Assembly (NCBI GenBank): GCA_025997955.1 | Contig: BNVH01000063.1 | Coordinates: 1 to 23,866, forward strand | DNA from: Synergistales bacterium | GTDB taxonomy: Bacteria; Synergistota; Synergistia; Synergistales; Aminobacteriaceae | Length of the DNA: 23,866 nucleotides | Direction of reading: 5' to 3' | Part shown: positions 14,924 through 23,618 of the stretch, piece after piece | How positions within the stretch are numbered: the first letter of the stretch is position 1 | How the letters are laid out: every line of letters starts with the position of its first letter | Program-made: the position numbers and the translations under genes | The notes under the pieces: generated by a model | Database searches by the model: none | Told to the model about the DNA's origin: nothing | The model's input: only the letters and a program-made list of their open reading frames with translations

Positions 14924-15925
14924 ATGGACACCGTTCACGTAGTTTTAGCGGTTTGCGACCCGAAAGGGACATATTCAAGGCATGCGGGCGTCGTGATGAC
15001 CTCTGTCTTTGAGCATACCAAAAGCCGGGTCTGCGTTCATATTCTGCACGACGAAACCCTGACAGGCGGCAACCGCGCGCGTTTTGAAGAAACCGCCGGT
15101 ATGTACGGGCAATCAGTAGAGTTTCACGATTTGTCGCCGCTTATGGAACGAGTGCGGACAAGCAAGGAAATTCTCCGGTTAGTGGCTCGACACTCCATCG
15201 GCTCATTATTCCGTATGGCCATCTCGGATATTCTCAACATTGACAAGGTCATTTACCTTGACAGCGACGTTGTGGTCAATATGGACATTCTGGAACTATG
15301 GAATATTTCCCTGGATGGATATTCTTTGGCCGGGGTTCTGGATGGTACGGCGTACGTACCACACAGACTATTCTCCGCAGATACCATTAGATTAAAATTA
15401 ATGAAACTCAAAGGTGAAAAATATATCAATGCTGGAGTCTTGTCCATGAATCTCTCCCGAATAAGAGAGAGAAACGGTGATTTGATTCACCGTGGTTTTT
15501 TATGGCTCAGGCATTATTGTTATTGTGCAATATATGCTGATCAAGATTTTTTTAACTCGTGTTTTAGCGAAGATATAAAACTTATTGACGGCCGATTTAA
15601 TAATATGCGCGGCGGAGATTGTTCTAATTCGATTCCACACGCTTTGGGTGATCAAAAACCTTGGAACTGCATAAAAGGCTTACCAATCGAGCGTCTTTAT
15701 TGGAAAATCTGGCTCAAAACTCCCTGGGGACGTCTTTCACCGGATGAAATCGTGGATTCCATGATTGATACGGCAAAGGATTCTATCCTGTCTCACCGAC
15801 ACACCGCGCAATGTTACAAGAAAATATTTTCTCGTTTGTGGAAAGATATTATATGCAACAATATTGTGATGATTATTTGGCTTTATGCGAAAAAATTGTA
15901 TTATAGAGTCATAGTGCAGGCGTGA
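14924..15925 (+). CDS. GT8 family glycosyltransferase (LPS core), copy A
   Basis: This 333-residue GT8 enzyme is of the WaaJ/LgtC type, transferring galactose or glucose from UDP-sugars to the growing core oligosaccharide at the cytoplasmic face. The metal-binding DxD is D113-S-D115 in VIYLDSDVVVNM, preceded by SIGSLFRMAISDIL. YINAGVLSMNL and DQDFFNSCF are further GT8 landmarks. The C-terminal HRHTAQCYKK region is shared with copy B and is basic, as is usual for membrane association. ATG 14924 follows AAAGGA. The first 182 nt after the ATG are almost identical to copy B while the body differs and is AT-richer. Stop overlaps the longer open frame of copy B. Confidence 0.85.
   Translation: MDTVHVVLAVCDPKGTYSRHAGVVMTSVFEHTKSRVCVHILHDETLTGGNRARFEETAGMYGQSVEFHDLSPLMERVRTSKEILRLVARHSIGSLFRMAISDILNIDKVIYLDSDVVVNMDILELWNISLDGYSLAGVLDGTAYVPHRLFSADTIRLKLMKLKGEKYINAGVLSMNLSRIRERNGDLIHRGFLWLRHYCYCAIYADQDFFNSCFSEDIKLIDGRFNNMRGGDCSNSIPHALGDQKPWNCIKGLPIERLYWKIWLKTPWGRLSPDEIVDSMIDTAKDSILSHRHTAQCYKKIFSRLWKDIICNNIVMIIWLYAKKLYYRVIVQA
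14927..15108 (+). repeat. Duplicated 5' cap of GT8 genes, copy 1
   Basis: This stretch matches 15964-16145 with a single mismatch in 182 nt (T versus C in CATGCG/CACGCG). The similarity then falls sharply. It encodes the N-terminal strands of the GT8 fold. Confidence 0.9.
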
Positions 15926-15948
15926 GCGAGTCGGGAGGATTTGACAGG

Positions 15949-17007
15949 ATGACCTACGCGCAAGACACCGTTCACGTAGTTTTAGCGGTTTGCGACCCGA
16001 AAGGGACATATTCAAGGCACGCGGGCGTCGTGATGACCTCTGTCTTTGAGCATACCAAAAGCCGGGTCTGCGTTCATATTCTGCACGACGAAACCCTGAC
16101 AGGCGGCAACCGCGCGCGTTTTGAAGAAACCGCCGGTATGTACGGACAGTCGGTTGAGTTTCACGACGTGTCGCCGTTCATGGAGCAAATGAGCGAGTAT
16201 GCTCTTCAACACGCGCGAAAGGGACATTCAATCGGAGCTCTGTTTCGCCTGTCATCTCCTGATATTCTCAAAATCGACAAAGCGATTTATCTTGATGTCG
16301 ATATTATAGTTAATATGAATATTCAAGAACTTTGGGATATACCTATGGAAGGATGTTCATTGGCCGGCGCGCGGGATATGCCGATAGGTCGGTTTTCCGC
16401 CGCCGCTTTTAGAAGAAAATTGATGGGGTGTGACCGGAAAGACTACGTAAACTCAGGTGTTCTGATAATGAATCTCTCTCAAATCAGAGAAAAATATAAT
16501 CTGCTTCAGCAAAGCGCGCAATGGTACAAGTATTGTCGGAGTTATTCGCATCTTGTGGATCAAAATTTTCTCAATTCATGTTTTTGCGGGGATATAAAAA
16601 TCATCGACGCCCGATTTAATAATGGAAACGCGCGTGACAATAACAGCGCAAATTCCATTTTACACTCTATGGGTATCGCAAAACCATGGAATGGATTAAC
16701 GGGTTCGGTCATAGACCGCCTTTATTGGAAAACTTGGATAAAAACACCTTGGGGGCGTCTTGAGCCTGATAAAGTAATCGATATGGTCATTAACGTGGTC
16801 GAAAATTCTCCGTATACGCATCGACACACTTCGCAATGTTACAAAAAAATATTTTATCGTTTATTAAAAGACGCTGTTTGCAACGATGTCGTGATGATTG
16901 TATGTCTATGTGCAAAATATTTGATTTGTAAAGTTTCTAATGCAAATGTCTTGCTAAAGGAGAGTTTAAGTAATGTCCTTAGTCGTTGTTATATTGACCT
17001 TCAATGA
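15949..17007 (+). CDS. GT8 family glycosyltransferase (LPS core), copy B
   Basis: This 352-residue paralogue of the preceding gene has DxD as D-V-D in IYLDVDIIVNM and retains SIGALFRLSSPDIL, YVNSGVLIMNL and DQNFLNSCF. Differences around the acceptor region suggest a different acceptor or donor from copy A. ATG 15949 has GGAGG 10 nt upstream and is preferred to GTG 15922, which overlaps the copy A stop. The N-terminal 60 residues are nearly identical to copy A; beyond that I estimate about 60 percent identity by eye. Its 3' end overlaps the next gene by 35 nt, so the genes are co-translated. Confidence 0.85.
   Translation: MTYAQDTVHVVLAVCDPKGTYSRHAGVVMTSVFEHTKSRVCVHILHDETLTGGNRARFEETAGMYGQSVEFHDVSPFMEQMSEYALQHARKGHSIGALFRLSSPDILKIDKAIYLDVDIIVNMNIQELWDIPMEGCSLAGARDMPIGRFSAAAFRRKLMGCDRKDYVNSGVLIMNLSQIREKYNLLQQSAQWYKYCRSYSHLVDQNFLNSCFCGDIKIIDARFNNGNARDNNSANSILHSMGIAKPWNGLTGSVIDRLYWKTWIKTPWGRLEPDKVIDMVINVVENSPYTHRHTSQCYKKIFYRLLKDAVCNDVVMIVCLCAKYLICKVSNANVLLKESLSNVLSRCYIDLQ
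15964..16145 (+). repeat. Duplicated 5' cap of GT8 genes, copy 2
   Basis: This is the partner of 14927-15108, a direct repeat spaced 1037 bp apart. Recombination between the two would delete one gene body and leave a single hybrid GT8. Confidence 0.9.
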
Positions 17008-18697
17008 GGAGAGGCATATTGCTGCCGCTATAAAAAGCGCCTTGCAGGTGACGGATGAAATTATAGTCATCGACTCCGGCAGCGCTGATAAAACCGTAGA
17101 AATAGCCAAACAATACGGCGCGCGGATTTTTTCCCGCGCGTGGGATAACGACTTTTCCGCGCAGAGAAATTTCGCTTCCGATAAAACATCGGCGCGCTGG
17201 TTGTTGCATTTGGACGCGGACGAAAGACTCAGCGAGACGCTGGCCGCCGAAATAAAAAAGGCCATAGAAGGGCCTGAGCGCGTATATTGCCTTACGCGTT
17301 TCAATGTTGTTTTAGGACAAAAAATGCTATGGGGCGCTTACCGCCCCGACAAAATCAGAAGGCTTTATCCAAGAGAAAGAGCATTTTGGCAGGGCAAAGT
17401 TCATGAGGGCTTGAAAAGCAAACTGCCCGAAAAATCGCTATCGGGTGAAATGCTCCACTATACAATAGACGATTGGGAAGAGTATTTCAATAAATTCAAC
17501 AGCTATACCACGATTTGGGCAAAGGAGGCTTACGCTCAGAACAAGCGAACGTCGCTCCCTGTCGCATTGGCGCACGCTTTTTTCGCTTTCCTCAAAACAA
17601 CCTTAATTTATGGCGGTGTTTTGGACGGAGCTATGGGCGTTGCTCTATGCTATACCTCGTCCACATATACTCTGACAAAATACCTGAAACTGCTGCGGCT
17701 GCAAATTTCTGAAATTGCAATTCCAAAGCCGGGAGAAAGGGTTTTATGGATGTGCTTCGGAGCCTTTGGAGATGTTATGGAAAATCTCGCCAACGCCCGG
17801 ATTTTTAAGCGGAGGTTTCCTGAAGTTCACCTCTCTTTTTTATCTGTTCCGGAAGTTGCTCCTCTTCTCAGGAAGCAGCCATATCTTGATGAGGTTGTGG
17901 AGGGGAGCAGGCGACCCGTCAGAGTTTTTTTGAGCACGCTGCACAAAATGAGAAACGGTTCTTATAAATGGCTCATAAATAACTGGCATACGGGATGGCA
18001 TCCGTATATCCTGAGCCGCTTCAGCGGTATTCCGCATAAAGTAGGAGAAGCGCCCTTCTCTTTTTTGAATAAAACTTATGAGTTTTCCCCAAAATACGCT
18101 TTTGACGTGTGGAATTTAGATATATCAGACAGGTCAAGCGCGGTTATATCGGTTGATTCTTTGGACAAAGAAGAAGCCGCAAATTTATTGAAGGATTTAC
18201 CCAAGCGTCGAGTCTTCGCTTTAATAGGAGCCAGTCGCCTTCGTAAAATGTGGCCGACTCGACATTGGATAGAGTTTTTGTCCGCGTTGGTCGCCGAGGG
18301 TTGGGGCGTAGCGCTTAACGGACACGGATGCCTTGAAAGCGAAATAGGGCGTGATATAGAAAAAGCGTTGCAAAGTCCAAGACTTTTGAATCTTGTAGAC
18401 AGACTCGATTTTTGTCAAATGGCGGCAATTTCGCAAAATTGTTCAGTGGCGATAGGCAATGATACGGGGCCCTTGCATTTGGCGGCTCTCGGCGGAGTTC
18501 CGACGATTGGCCTTTTCGCGCGTCATACTTCACAGGATGTGGATTTGCGTATGCCTTGGTTTATGGAGGTTTGTGCCGAAGAACAAAGAGAATCCAACAA
18601 CGACCCGGCCACGCTCATGGCGTCCTTGCCGGCGGAATTTGTTCTAAAGCGATTCCATTCATTTATGAGAGAGACGGAGGTATCGCAACCTTTATGA
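16973..18697 (+). CDS. Fused glycosyltransferase: GT2 (WaaE/KdtX-like) plus GT9 (heptosyltransferase-like)
   Basis: This is a 574-residue two-domain protein. Residues 1 to about 245 are a GT2 domain of the WaaE/KdtX type: VVILTFNEERHIAAAI, IVIDSGSADKT, then LLHLDADERLS with D81 and D83 as the DxD. Residues about 254-565 are a GT9 domain: ERVLWMCFGAFGDVMENL, GASRLRKMWPTRHW, and the sugar-nucleotide loop GNDTGPLHLAALGG (495-508). The GT9 half lacks the Cys-rich end seen in the following gene. WaaE-type enzymes add glucose to inner-core heptose, and GT9 enzymes add heptose from ADP-heptose, so the fusion may perform two successive core steps. ATG 16973 has AAGGAG 10 nt upstream. Confidence 0.85.
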   Translation: MSLVVVILTFNEERHIAAAIKSALQVTDEIIVIDSGSADKTVEIAKQYGARIFSRAWDNDFSAQRNFASDKTSARWLLHLDADERLSETLAAEIKKAIEGPERVYCLTRFNVVLGQKMLWGAYRPDKIRRLYPRERAFWQGKVHEGLKSKLPEKSLSGEMLHYTIDDWEEYFNKFNSYTTIWAKEAYAQNKRTSLPVALAHAFFAFLKTTLIYGGVLDGAMGVALCYTSSTYTLTKYLKLLRLQISEIAIPKPGERVLWMCFGAFGDVMENLANARIFKRRFPEVHLSFLSVPEVAPLLRKQPYLDEVVEGSRRPVRVFLSTLHKMRNGSYKWLINNWHTGWHPYILSRFSGIPHKVGEAPFSFLNKTYEFSPKYAFDVWNLDISDRSSAVISVDSLDKEEAANLLKDLPKRRVFALIGASRLRKMWPTRHWIEFLSALVAEGWGVALNGHGCLESEIGRDIEKALQSPRLLNLVDRLDFCQMAAISQNCSVAIGNDTGPLHLAALGGVPTIGLFARHTSQDVDLRMPWFMEVCAEEQRESNNDPATLMASLPAEFVLKRFHSFMRETEVSQPL

Positions 18698-18716
18698 AAG
18701 ACTTGGGTTTTGTTCG

Positions 18717-19685
18717 ATGATAATAATTAGGCCGAAATCCGGCGATAAAGCTCTTTGGATACGCTTTAGCGCCCTTGGCGATGTCTTGCAGGCGTCAGCG
18801 TCGGCTCAGCGTTTCAAGATGAAATACCCCGGAGTTCATTTGACGTTTTTAACAAAGCCTGAATACGCCGATATCATGAAAATTCAACCCTACATTGACG
18901 AGTTGCTTTTGTGGGATATAAAAAAACGCCCGTTGGATTTTTTTAGCGTTGTGCGTAAAATTCGCGCGGTTGGTTTCAAGTGGCTTTTCAGTCTGCATCA
19001 AGCCGGCTCCGCGGCGTTTGTGGCGCTTTTCAGTCGTGTTCATACGCGTTTCGGCTACAATGGAACCATGCAATTTTGCTACAAGGCAACGCACTGGGAG
19101 TGTCTGGACGCTATTGGCGTGGATTTCAAAACACGCGACGGCGTCGCGATTTTCACCGCGCAAGAGGACAGAGAAAAAGCTCTCGGGATGTTGTCGTCAC
19201 TCCCCGAAAAAAAACTTTTCGCCATCATAGGCGCGAGCAAACCGCAAAAATTCTGGCCCATACGTCATTGGATAGAGTTTTTGACTCCTCTTGCGGCGGA
19301 TGGTTGGGGCATTGTGCTTAACGGGCACGGAGAAAGCGAAGCCGCGACCGCGCGTGAAATTGAGAACGCCTTGCAAAGCTCCGCGGTCTTGAATTTAGTC
19401 GGACAGACGCCTTTTCCGCTTATGGCGGCAGTGGCGGAGGCTTGTACGGTCGCGGTCGGGAACGACACCGGGCCATTGCATTTAGCGGCGCTTGTCGGAA
19501 CGCCTACGCTTGGCTTTTTCGGCGTGACGGACGCTTGGGGTATGGATTTTCGTATGCCTTGGTTTCGAGAAGTGCGCGTAAACTGCCCCGAGGCCGGTTG
19601 CCGTAACTACAATTGCCCGATAGACTGCTTGGCCGACATCGCCCCTGAGCGGGCATTGACAGCGTTTAGGAAATTCACGGAATAA
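18717..19685 (+). CDS. GT9 family heptosyltransferase-like protein
   Basis: This 322-residue GT9 enzyme of the WaaC/WaaF/WaaQ group has the N-terminal ALWIRFSALGDVLQA, the donor-binding GNDTGPLHLAAL (248-259) and the C-terminal cysteines C290, C295, C300 and C304 in CPEAGCRNYNCPIDC. It probably adds heptose to Kdo or Kdo8N, or to a previous heptose. It is clearly related to the GT9 half of the gene before it: both share WPxRHWIEFL and xLNGHG patterns, indicating tandem duplication. The ATG lies 19 nt after the previous stop with a poor ribosome site, so it may rely on coupling. Confidence 0.87.
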   Translation: MIIIRPKSGDKALWIRFSALGDVLQASASAQRFKMKYPGVHLTFLTKPEYADIMKIQPYIDELLLWDIKKRPLDFFSVVRKIRAVGFKWLFSLHQAGSAAFVALFSRVHTRFGYNGTMQFCYKATHWECLDAIGVDFKTRDGVAIFTAQEDREKALGMLSSLPEKKLFAIIGASKPQKFWPIRHWIEFLTPLAADGWGIVLNGHGESEAATAREIENALQSSAVLNLVGQTPFPLMAAVAEACTVAVGNDTGPLHLAALVGTPTLGFFGVTDAWGMDFRMPWFREVRVNCPEAGCRNYNCPIDCLADIAPERALTAFRKFTE

Positions 19686-19715
19686 AGAAACTGACAATTT
19701 GTCTTGACATTGTAT

Positions 19716-21002
19716 TCAAATATATTCTTTTATAACATCAAAAGTGCGCTTGGCCGCGCCGCCTATGGACGAGAAGTATTTTTCGCAAGCGGCGCTATTC
19801 CTCAGTTTCTCGGCTGGCGTTAATGCCAAAAGCCAGCTTCGCGCAAGCCCTGAGGCGTTTTGAATGACGAGCGACGCCCCCAAGGAAGCCATACGGATAG
19901 CGTCCGGGAAGTCGTTCATGTCGGGGCCGTGAGTCGTCTGTATGCCAAACAGCGCCGGTTCCGTCGGGTTTTGCCCGCCCCACCGCCCCAGACTGCCGCC
20001 CACAAAGGCCGCGTCCGCAAGCGCGTAAAGCTCGAACAATACTCCGATTTTATCGACAACCAAGACGTCCCACCCCGATTTCACGTCCGAAAACAGCGCC
20101 GTTTTGTAGCGCGGCTCGGACAAAGCCGCCACTGACGCGGCGCGTTCCGGGTGTCGCGGGACCACGATAAGCCGCGCGTCCGGGCGAGCTTTTTTAACTT
20201 CAGCGAACGCGTCTATCACGACTTCGTCCTCGCCGCCATGAGTGCTCCCCGCCAAGAACACGGGGTCTGTGTCGCCCATATCAAGCGAACGCCTTAAATC
20301 AGAGGTTTTCATGAGCGCCTCGCTCTTGCGGCGCGATATCGCGTCTACCTTGCAGTCGCCCGTAACCGTTATTTTTTTGTCCGATACGCCAAGGCTCAAA
20401 AATTCTTCTTTGTCGTCTTCAAAACGCACCAAAATACGCTCAAAACATGACAACACCCCACGCCAAAAAACGCGCTGACCGCGAAGTTTTTGAGCGCTTT
20501 TACCGGAAAGCCGCCCATTTGCCAAAAACGCGGGAATCCCGCGTGAGCGGAGCTCGGACAGGATTGTAGGCCAACGCTCGGTTTCCATAGCTATATAGGC
20601 TTTTGGCCTGAGCGTGCCGAGGGCCTTTTTGACAAATTTCGGCGTATCCCAAGGGCTGTAGATCATTCTGTCGACTTTACAAGAGGAGAGCCTCTCGGCC
20701 ATTTCCCTGCCGGTTGTCGTCACAGTCGAAAGTATCACGGGCAGCTCCGGGCGATTTTCTTTCACCTCATCTATGAGCGGCATGGCGGACTGAACTTCCC
20801 CCACCGATACGGAATGAATCCAGAGCGCGTTTTGCGGGGCCGCCCTGTCTATATTCCCCATGCGCTCGTCAATGCCTACTTTATATTTTTTTTGAAGCCG
20901 CGAGAGCCCGCCGCACGCAAAAAAGGCCGAGATTCCGGCCATATAGCAAGAAAGCCCCATGCGATAACCGGCCGAGCCGAGAGGGTCGTCAGAACTTAAC
21001 AT
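19716..21002 (-). CDS. waaA: Kdo (or Kdo8N) transferase
   Basis: This 428-residue GT30 enzyme transfers Kdo-type sugars from the CMP-sugar to lipid IVA at the inner membrane. An N-terminal hydrophobic anchor (about residues 10-33) precedes WIHSVSVGEV, where the Glu (about residue 69) matches the catalytic base of known WaaA. METERWP, DPVFLAGSTHGGEDE and GGSLGRWGGQNPTEPA are further GT30 signatures. ATG 21002 follows AGGAG by 8 nt. A longer frame to 21029 would start before the likely transcription start and has no ribosome site. The gene converges on the glycosyltransferase operon with a 30-bp gap and no clear terminator. Confidence 0.92.
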   Translation of the reverse strand: MLSSDDPLGSAGYRMGLSCYMAGISAFFACGGLSRLQKKYKVGIDERMGNIDRAAPQNALWIHSVSVGEVQSAMPLIDEVKENRPELPVILSTVTTTGREMAERLSSCKVDRMIYSPWDTPKFVKKALGTLRPKAYIAMETERWPTILSELRSRGIPAFLANGRLSGKSAQKLRGQRVFWRGVLSCFERILVRFEDDKEEFLSLGVSDKKITVTGDCKVDAISRRKSEALMKTSDLRRSLDMGDTDPVFLAGSTHGGEDEVVIDAFAEVKKARPDARLIVVPRHPERAASVAALSEPRYKTALFSDVKSGWDVLVVDKIGVLFELYALADAAFVGGSLGRWGGQNPTEPALFGIQTTHGPDMNDFPDAIRMASLGASLVIQNASGLARSWLLALTPAEKLRNSAACEKYFSSIGGAAKRTFDVIKEYI

Positions 21003-21030
21003 GGCGTCAACTCCTTTTTGCTCCTTCATT

Positions 21031-21036
21031 ATTATA
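21031..21036 (-). promoter_or_regulatory. Candidate -10 box of waaA
   Basis: Minus-strand TATAAT lies about 29 nt before the ATG at 21002. There is no good -35 at 16-18 bp. If used, transcription starts near 21024, which rules out the upstream ATG at 21029. The stretch 21037-21162 shows no gene. Confidence 0.4.
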
Positions 21037-21162
21037 CATGACCTACGAGGGCTATCTGTCGCTATTTTCCTGTGTCAAATGCTCTATTACAAAAGCAATA
21101 TAACGTCGTTGACGCGCTCGCGGTTGTCTTGTGTGACGATATTAGAATACAAGATTAAGAAA

Positions 21163-21195
21163 ATCCCCTGTAATTGTCATTTACATACAGGGGAT
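21163..21195 (-). terminator. Intrinsic terminator downstream of the Rpn-type gene
   Basis: ATCCCCTGTA (21163-21172) pairs with TACAGGGGAT (21186-21195) around a 13-nt loop. T-rich runs flank it on both strands (TTTTCTT on the minus, CCTTTTTATT on the plus), so it may act in both directions. It lies about 30 nt past the Rpn stop codon. Confidence 0.75.
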
Positions 21196-21226
21196 ACCTT
21201 TTTATTCGGTGAAATGGATTGGCTTG

Positions 21227-21429
21227 TCAGTTCATCATGCTTTGGATTTGATTCAGCGGCAAGCCGGTACTCTTAACGATAATATCCGTCGGTATGCTGT
21301 TGGCAAGCAAGTTGCGGGCTACTTCGAGCTTGCCTTCTTCCAGACCTTTTTCCATGCCTTCTTCTCTGCCTCTCGCTAACAGGTCATCCGCTTGGTCTCT
21401 CAAAGCTATCGGTATGTACATAGTTTTCC
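21227..21429 (-). pseudogene. Rpn/PD-(D/E)XK nuclease-family transposase, 3' exon
   Basis: Downstream of the group II intron the frame reads KTMYIPIALRDQADDLLARG, a Glu/Gly/Lys-rich repeat (REEGMEKGLEEGK) and a C-terminal helix ending at TAG/TGA-side 21227. This tail is characteristic of COG5464-type Rpn proteins, which are recombination-promoting DNA endonucleases often mislabelled as cytosolic proteins. The exon starts with GG at 21429-21428, which completes a Gly codon with the last base of the 5' exon. The nuclease domain itself is missing from the window because the gene is truncated at 23597. Confidence 0.8.
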
Positions 21430-21501
21430 GTCGAGTAGACAGTCTCGACACTCCTTTCATCAATACTTACTGAGTGAAGGTATTGTCTACTGCCCCTCAC
21501 A

Positions 21502-21534
21502 GAACCGTACTTGCGGTTTTCCCGCATACGGCTC
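21502..21534 (-). ncRNA. Group II intron domain V
   Basis: On the minus strand GAGCCGTATGCGG and CCGCAAGTACGGTTC form the catalytic domain V hairpin. The AGC triad, the bulge region and the tetraloop-like GAAAA cap are visible. It begins two bases after the reverse transcriptase stop codon. Confidence 0.85.
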
Positions 21535-21535
21535 T

Positions 21536-22805
21536 TCAAATCGGCTTCGGTTCAAAAGTCCATATGTCTTTCGTCAGGCGCGGCTTCTCTATGTAGTAGT
21601 TCCATATTCTCAAGAACGCTTCGTATCGTATTTTGCCTTTCTGGTCTCTTCGGTTCAGCATTTTGTAGCTCGCGTATTTTACATATTTCCAGAACTTCTG
21701 TATCATTTTGAAGTTCCCGCTTACTCCGTAATAGTTGTAGTGACCAAGAAGCGATACCCTGACTATCTTCATCGTATCTGAGATTGGTTTAGTCAACCTT
21801 GACCTGAGCCATTCCTTAACTGCCACTCTTTTAGTCTTCAGCTTCTTCTTGCTTGTGCGCACGCCTACACGGTATTTACCGCTTAGGGTATGCGTGTTGA
21901 AGAAGGTGAAGCCAAGAAAGTCAAAGTCTTCCTTTGTTCCTTTGAATCGCCCGAAAGGTAGTATGCGCGTCTTGTCCTCAGCGAGTTCTAAACCGAATTT
22001 CTTCAGTCTGTCTTTGAGTAATTGCATAACGGTCTTCGCTTCGTTTTCAAATTGGAACATCAGTATGAAATCATCGGCGTAACGCACATAGTGTACTTCG
22101 CCCTTCAGTTTCGCTTTCAGAACTTTCTCTACCCATAAATCTAATGCGTAGTGAAGGTATACATTGGCAAGTACCGGCGAAATCAGACCGCCTTGCGGTG
22201 TTCCTAATTCGCTTTCTTTCCTTTCTGTTCCTTCCATTACGCCGGCTATCAAGAATCTCTTGATGTAGCGCAGAAAGTTCTTGTCGGCTATGTCATGCTC
22301 AAGAAACTTCATAAGCCAATCGTGGTTTACGTTGTCAAAGAACCCTTTAATATCCGCTTCCAGCACGTAGTTTACCTTGCGAGTCATGAGGGTCTGGTCT
22401 ATGACTTTTACCGCGTCATGGGCGCTTCGACCTGGTCTGAACCCATATGAACATTCAAGAAAGCGCTCTTCATATATATCGCTCAGTATCCCGGACATCA
22501 CGCCCTGTACCAGCTTGTCCTCATACGACGGGACGAGTTTTCCCGTTTGCTTTAGGAATAAATACTCTTCTGACGGGAAGCGGTTTATAGCTGAACTTCT
22601 TCATGCTTGCAATAAGGCTCGCAACGTTTTCGTCCAACTTTTCCCCGTATTCGTCTTTGGTTACTCCGTCTACTCCTGTCGCTTTGTTTCTTGCCTGTCT
22701 GCGATGTTCTTCTTTGAGTGACTGCTCGTTGACACGATTCATCAGTGTTTCTAATCTCTCGTACTTGGCTGATTGATACCTTATATCCTTCAGTTCATGT
22801 TCCAC
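21536..22805 (-). pseudogene. ltrA: Group II intron reverse transcriptase/maturase, frameshifted
   Basis: GTG 22805 (AGGAGG 11 nt upstream) opens an N-terminal part reading to RRVFIPKANGKTRPV, then a TGA at 22523-22521. The rest of the protein continues in another frame from SYEDKLVQGV to the stop at 21536. Visible parts are RT0-RT2, the catalytic YADD in VRYADDFILM, LGTPQGGLISP, and a maturase X domain (YYGVSGN, WKYVKYASYKML). There is no HNH endonuclease domain. Relatives read RP-x-GIPSYEDK across the break, so about 11 nt are missing near 22526-22535. Intact, it would be about 420 residues and would promote splicing and retrohoming. Confidence 0.85.
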
Positions 22806-23320
22806 GTTACAGAGAACCTCCTGTGTCCCACGTGTTTCCCTTTAGGAAACGCTGATTTGTTATCCCCTTCGCTCCATGTGCTTTCACACACTTCATCACT
22901 ACTATGAGATAATCCGACTTCTGGCAGACCATCGGGTTCACTCCATTTTCAAGATTTCATTTACCCTTACCGCTTATGTGGTTTCGTAGTAATAAAGCGG
23001 AGTCTGTCAGACCTCCCAGGTATGCGCGTACTACCTTTGTATGCTCGCGTGCGCTCTTGGACCCCGACGGAACCTACTCACTCTCGCTTAACGAGTGAGA
23101 CATTACTGCCTGCTGTATGGAAGAATACATCGGCTTCCGCTCTATATAACTTACGGGGCTGAATCGCTTCACGCTTTCGCATTGCGGCTCGCATACTCCC
23201 ACGCCTACGCTTAAACCTCACCTCACGGCTTTGGCTCCAAGGCTTGGTACTGACTGCTTGCTAAGCTTTATCAGGTCGGGACTCTCACCCGACTATATTA
23301 CGCGCACCGAACTGGCGCAC

Positions 23321-23597
23321 CCTCCTCTTTGTATTGCCGCAAAATCTCGCTGTACTTGGCCATCAACGCTTCGTCTTTCATGTTGACGATACGCTCCGTA
23401 AAGAGCAGAAGGTCTCGTTTATCATTCAAACTCCAGCCACGTTCACCGAGAAGCTCAATCGTTTTGCGAAGAAAGTTGAATTTTCGGAGCTCTTCCTTTG
23501 TTTGCATGGCAAACTTAGCCGCGTAAAGCACAATATCTATCGGGTTGTCGGATTCTATCAGTTCGTCGTTTAGTTCCGAGAGTACGAGATTATTATA
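23321..23597 (-). pseudogene. Rpn/PD-(D/E)XK nuclease-family transposase, 5' exon (N-terminus missing)
   Basis: The frame reads YNNLVLSELNDEL, ESDNPIDIVLYAAKFAM, then a helical region ending YSEILRQYKEEG at the intron boundary. This is the middle part of a COG5464-type Rpn protein. Upstream in frame there are only H-W and a stop (TGA at 23606-23604), and the sequence changes to the end of an IS transposase gene, so the nuclease domain has been cut off. The remaining 92 codons plus one base, and the 3' exon, make an open frame without a proper start. Confidence 0.75.
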
Positions 23598-23618
23598 CCA
23601 ATGTCAACAACTTAAGCA

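Larger units (their letters stand above)
21430..23320 (-). mobile_element. Group II intron (about 1.89 kb) inserted in the Rpn-type gene
   Basis: The 5' end is GTGCGCC (23320-23314), matching the group II GUGYG start. Domain V is at 21534-21502, a 33-34-nt hairpin with GAGCCG and CGGTTC arms and a GAAAA-type loop. Domain VI follows, with AGTAGACA pairing to TGTCTACT, and the intron ends in AC at 21431-21430. Exact removal joins GAG GAG G with GG AAA ACT ATG and restores E-E-G-K-T-M-Y, an unbroken Rpn frame. The interval 22806-23320 is the structured 5' part (domains I-III) and has no gene. The reverse transcriptase lies in domain IV and is frameshifted. Confidence 0.88.

Noticed and set aside
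21002..21029. ATG 21029 as the waaA start
   Set aside because: It has no Shine-Dalgarno and lies at or before the predicted transcription start, whereas ATG 21002 has AGGAG at 8 nt.
22377..22721. Plus-strand open frame across the intron reverse transcriptase
   Set aside because: It is antisense to the conserved reverse transcriptase and has no independent support.
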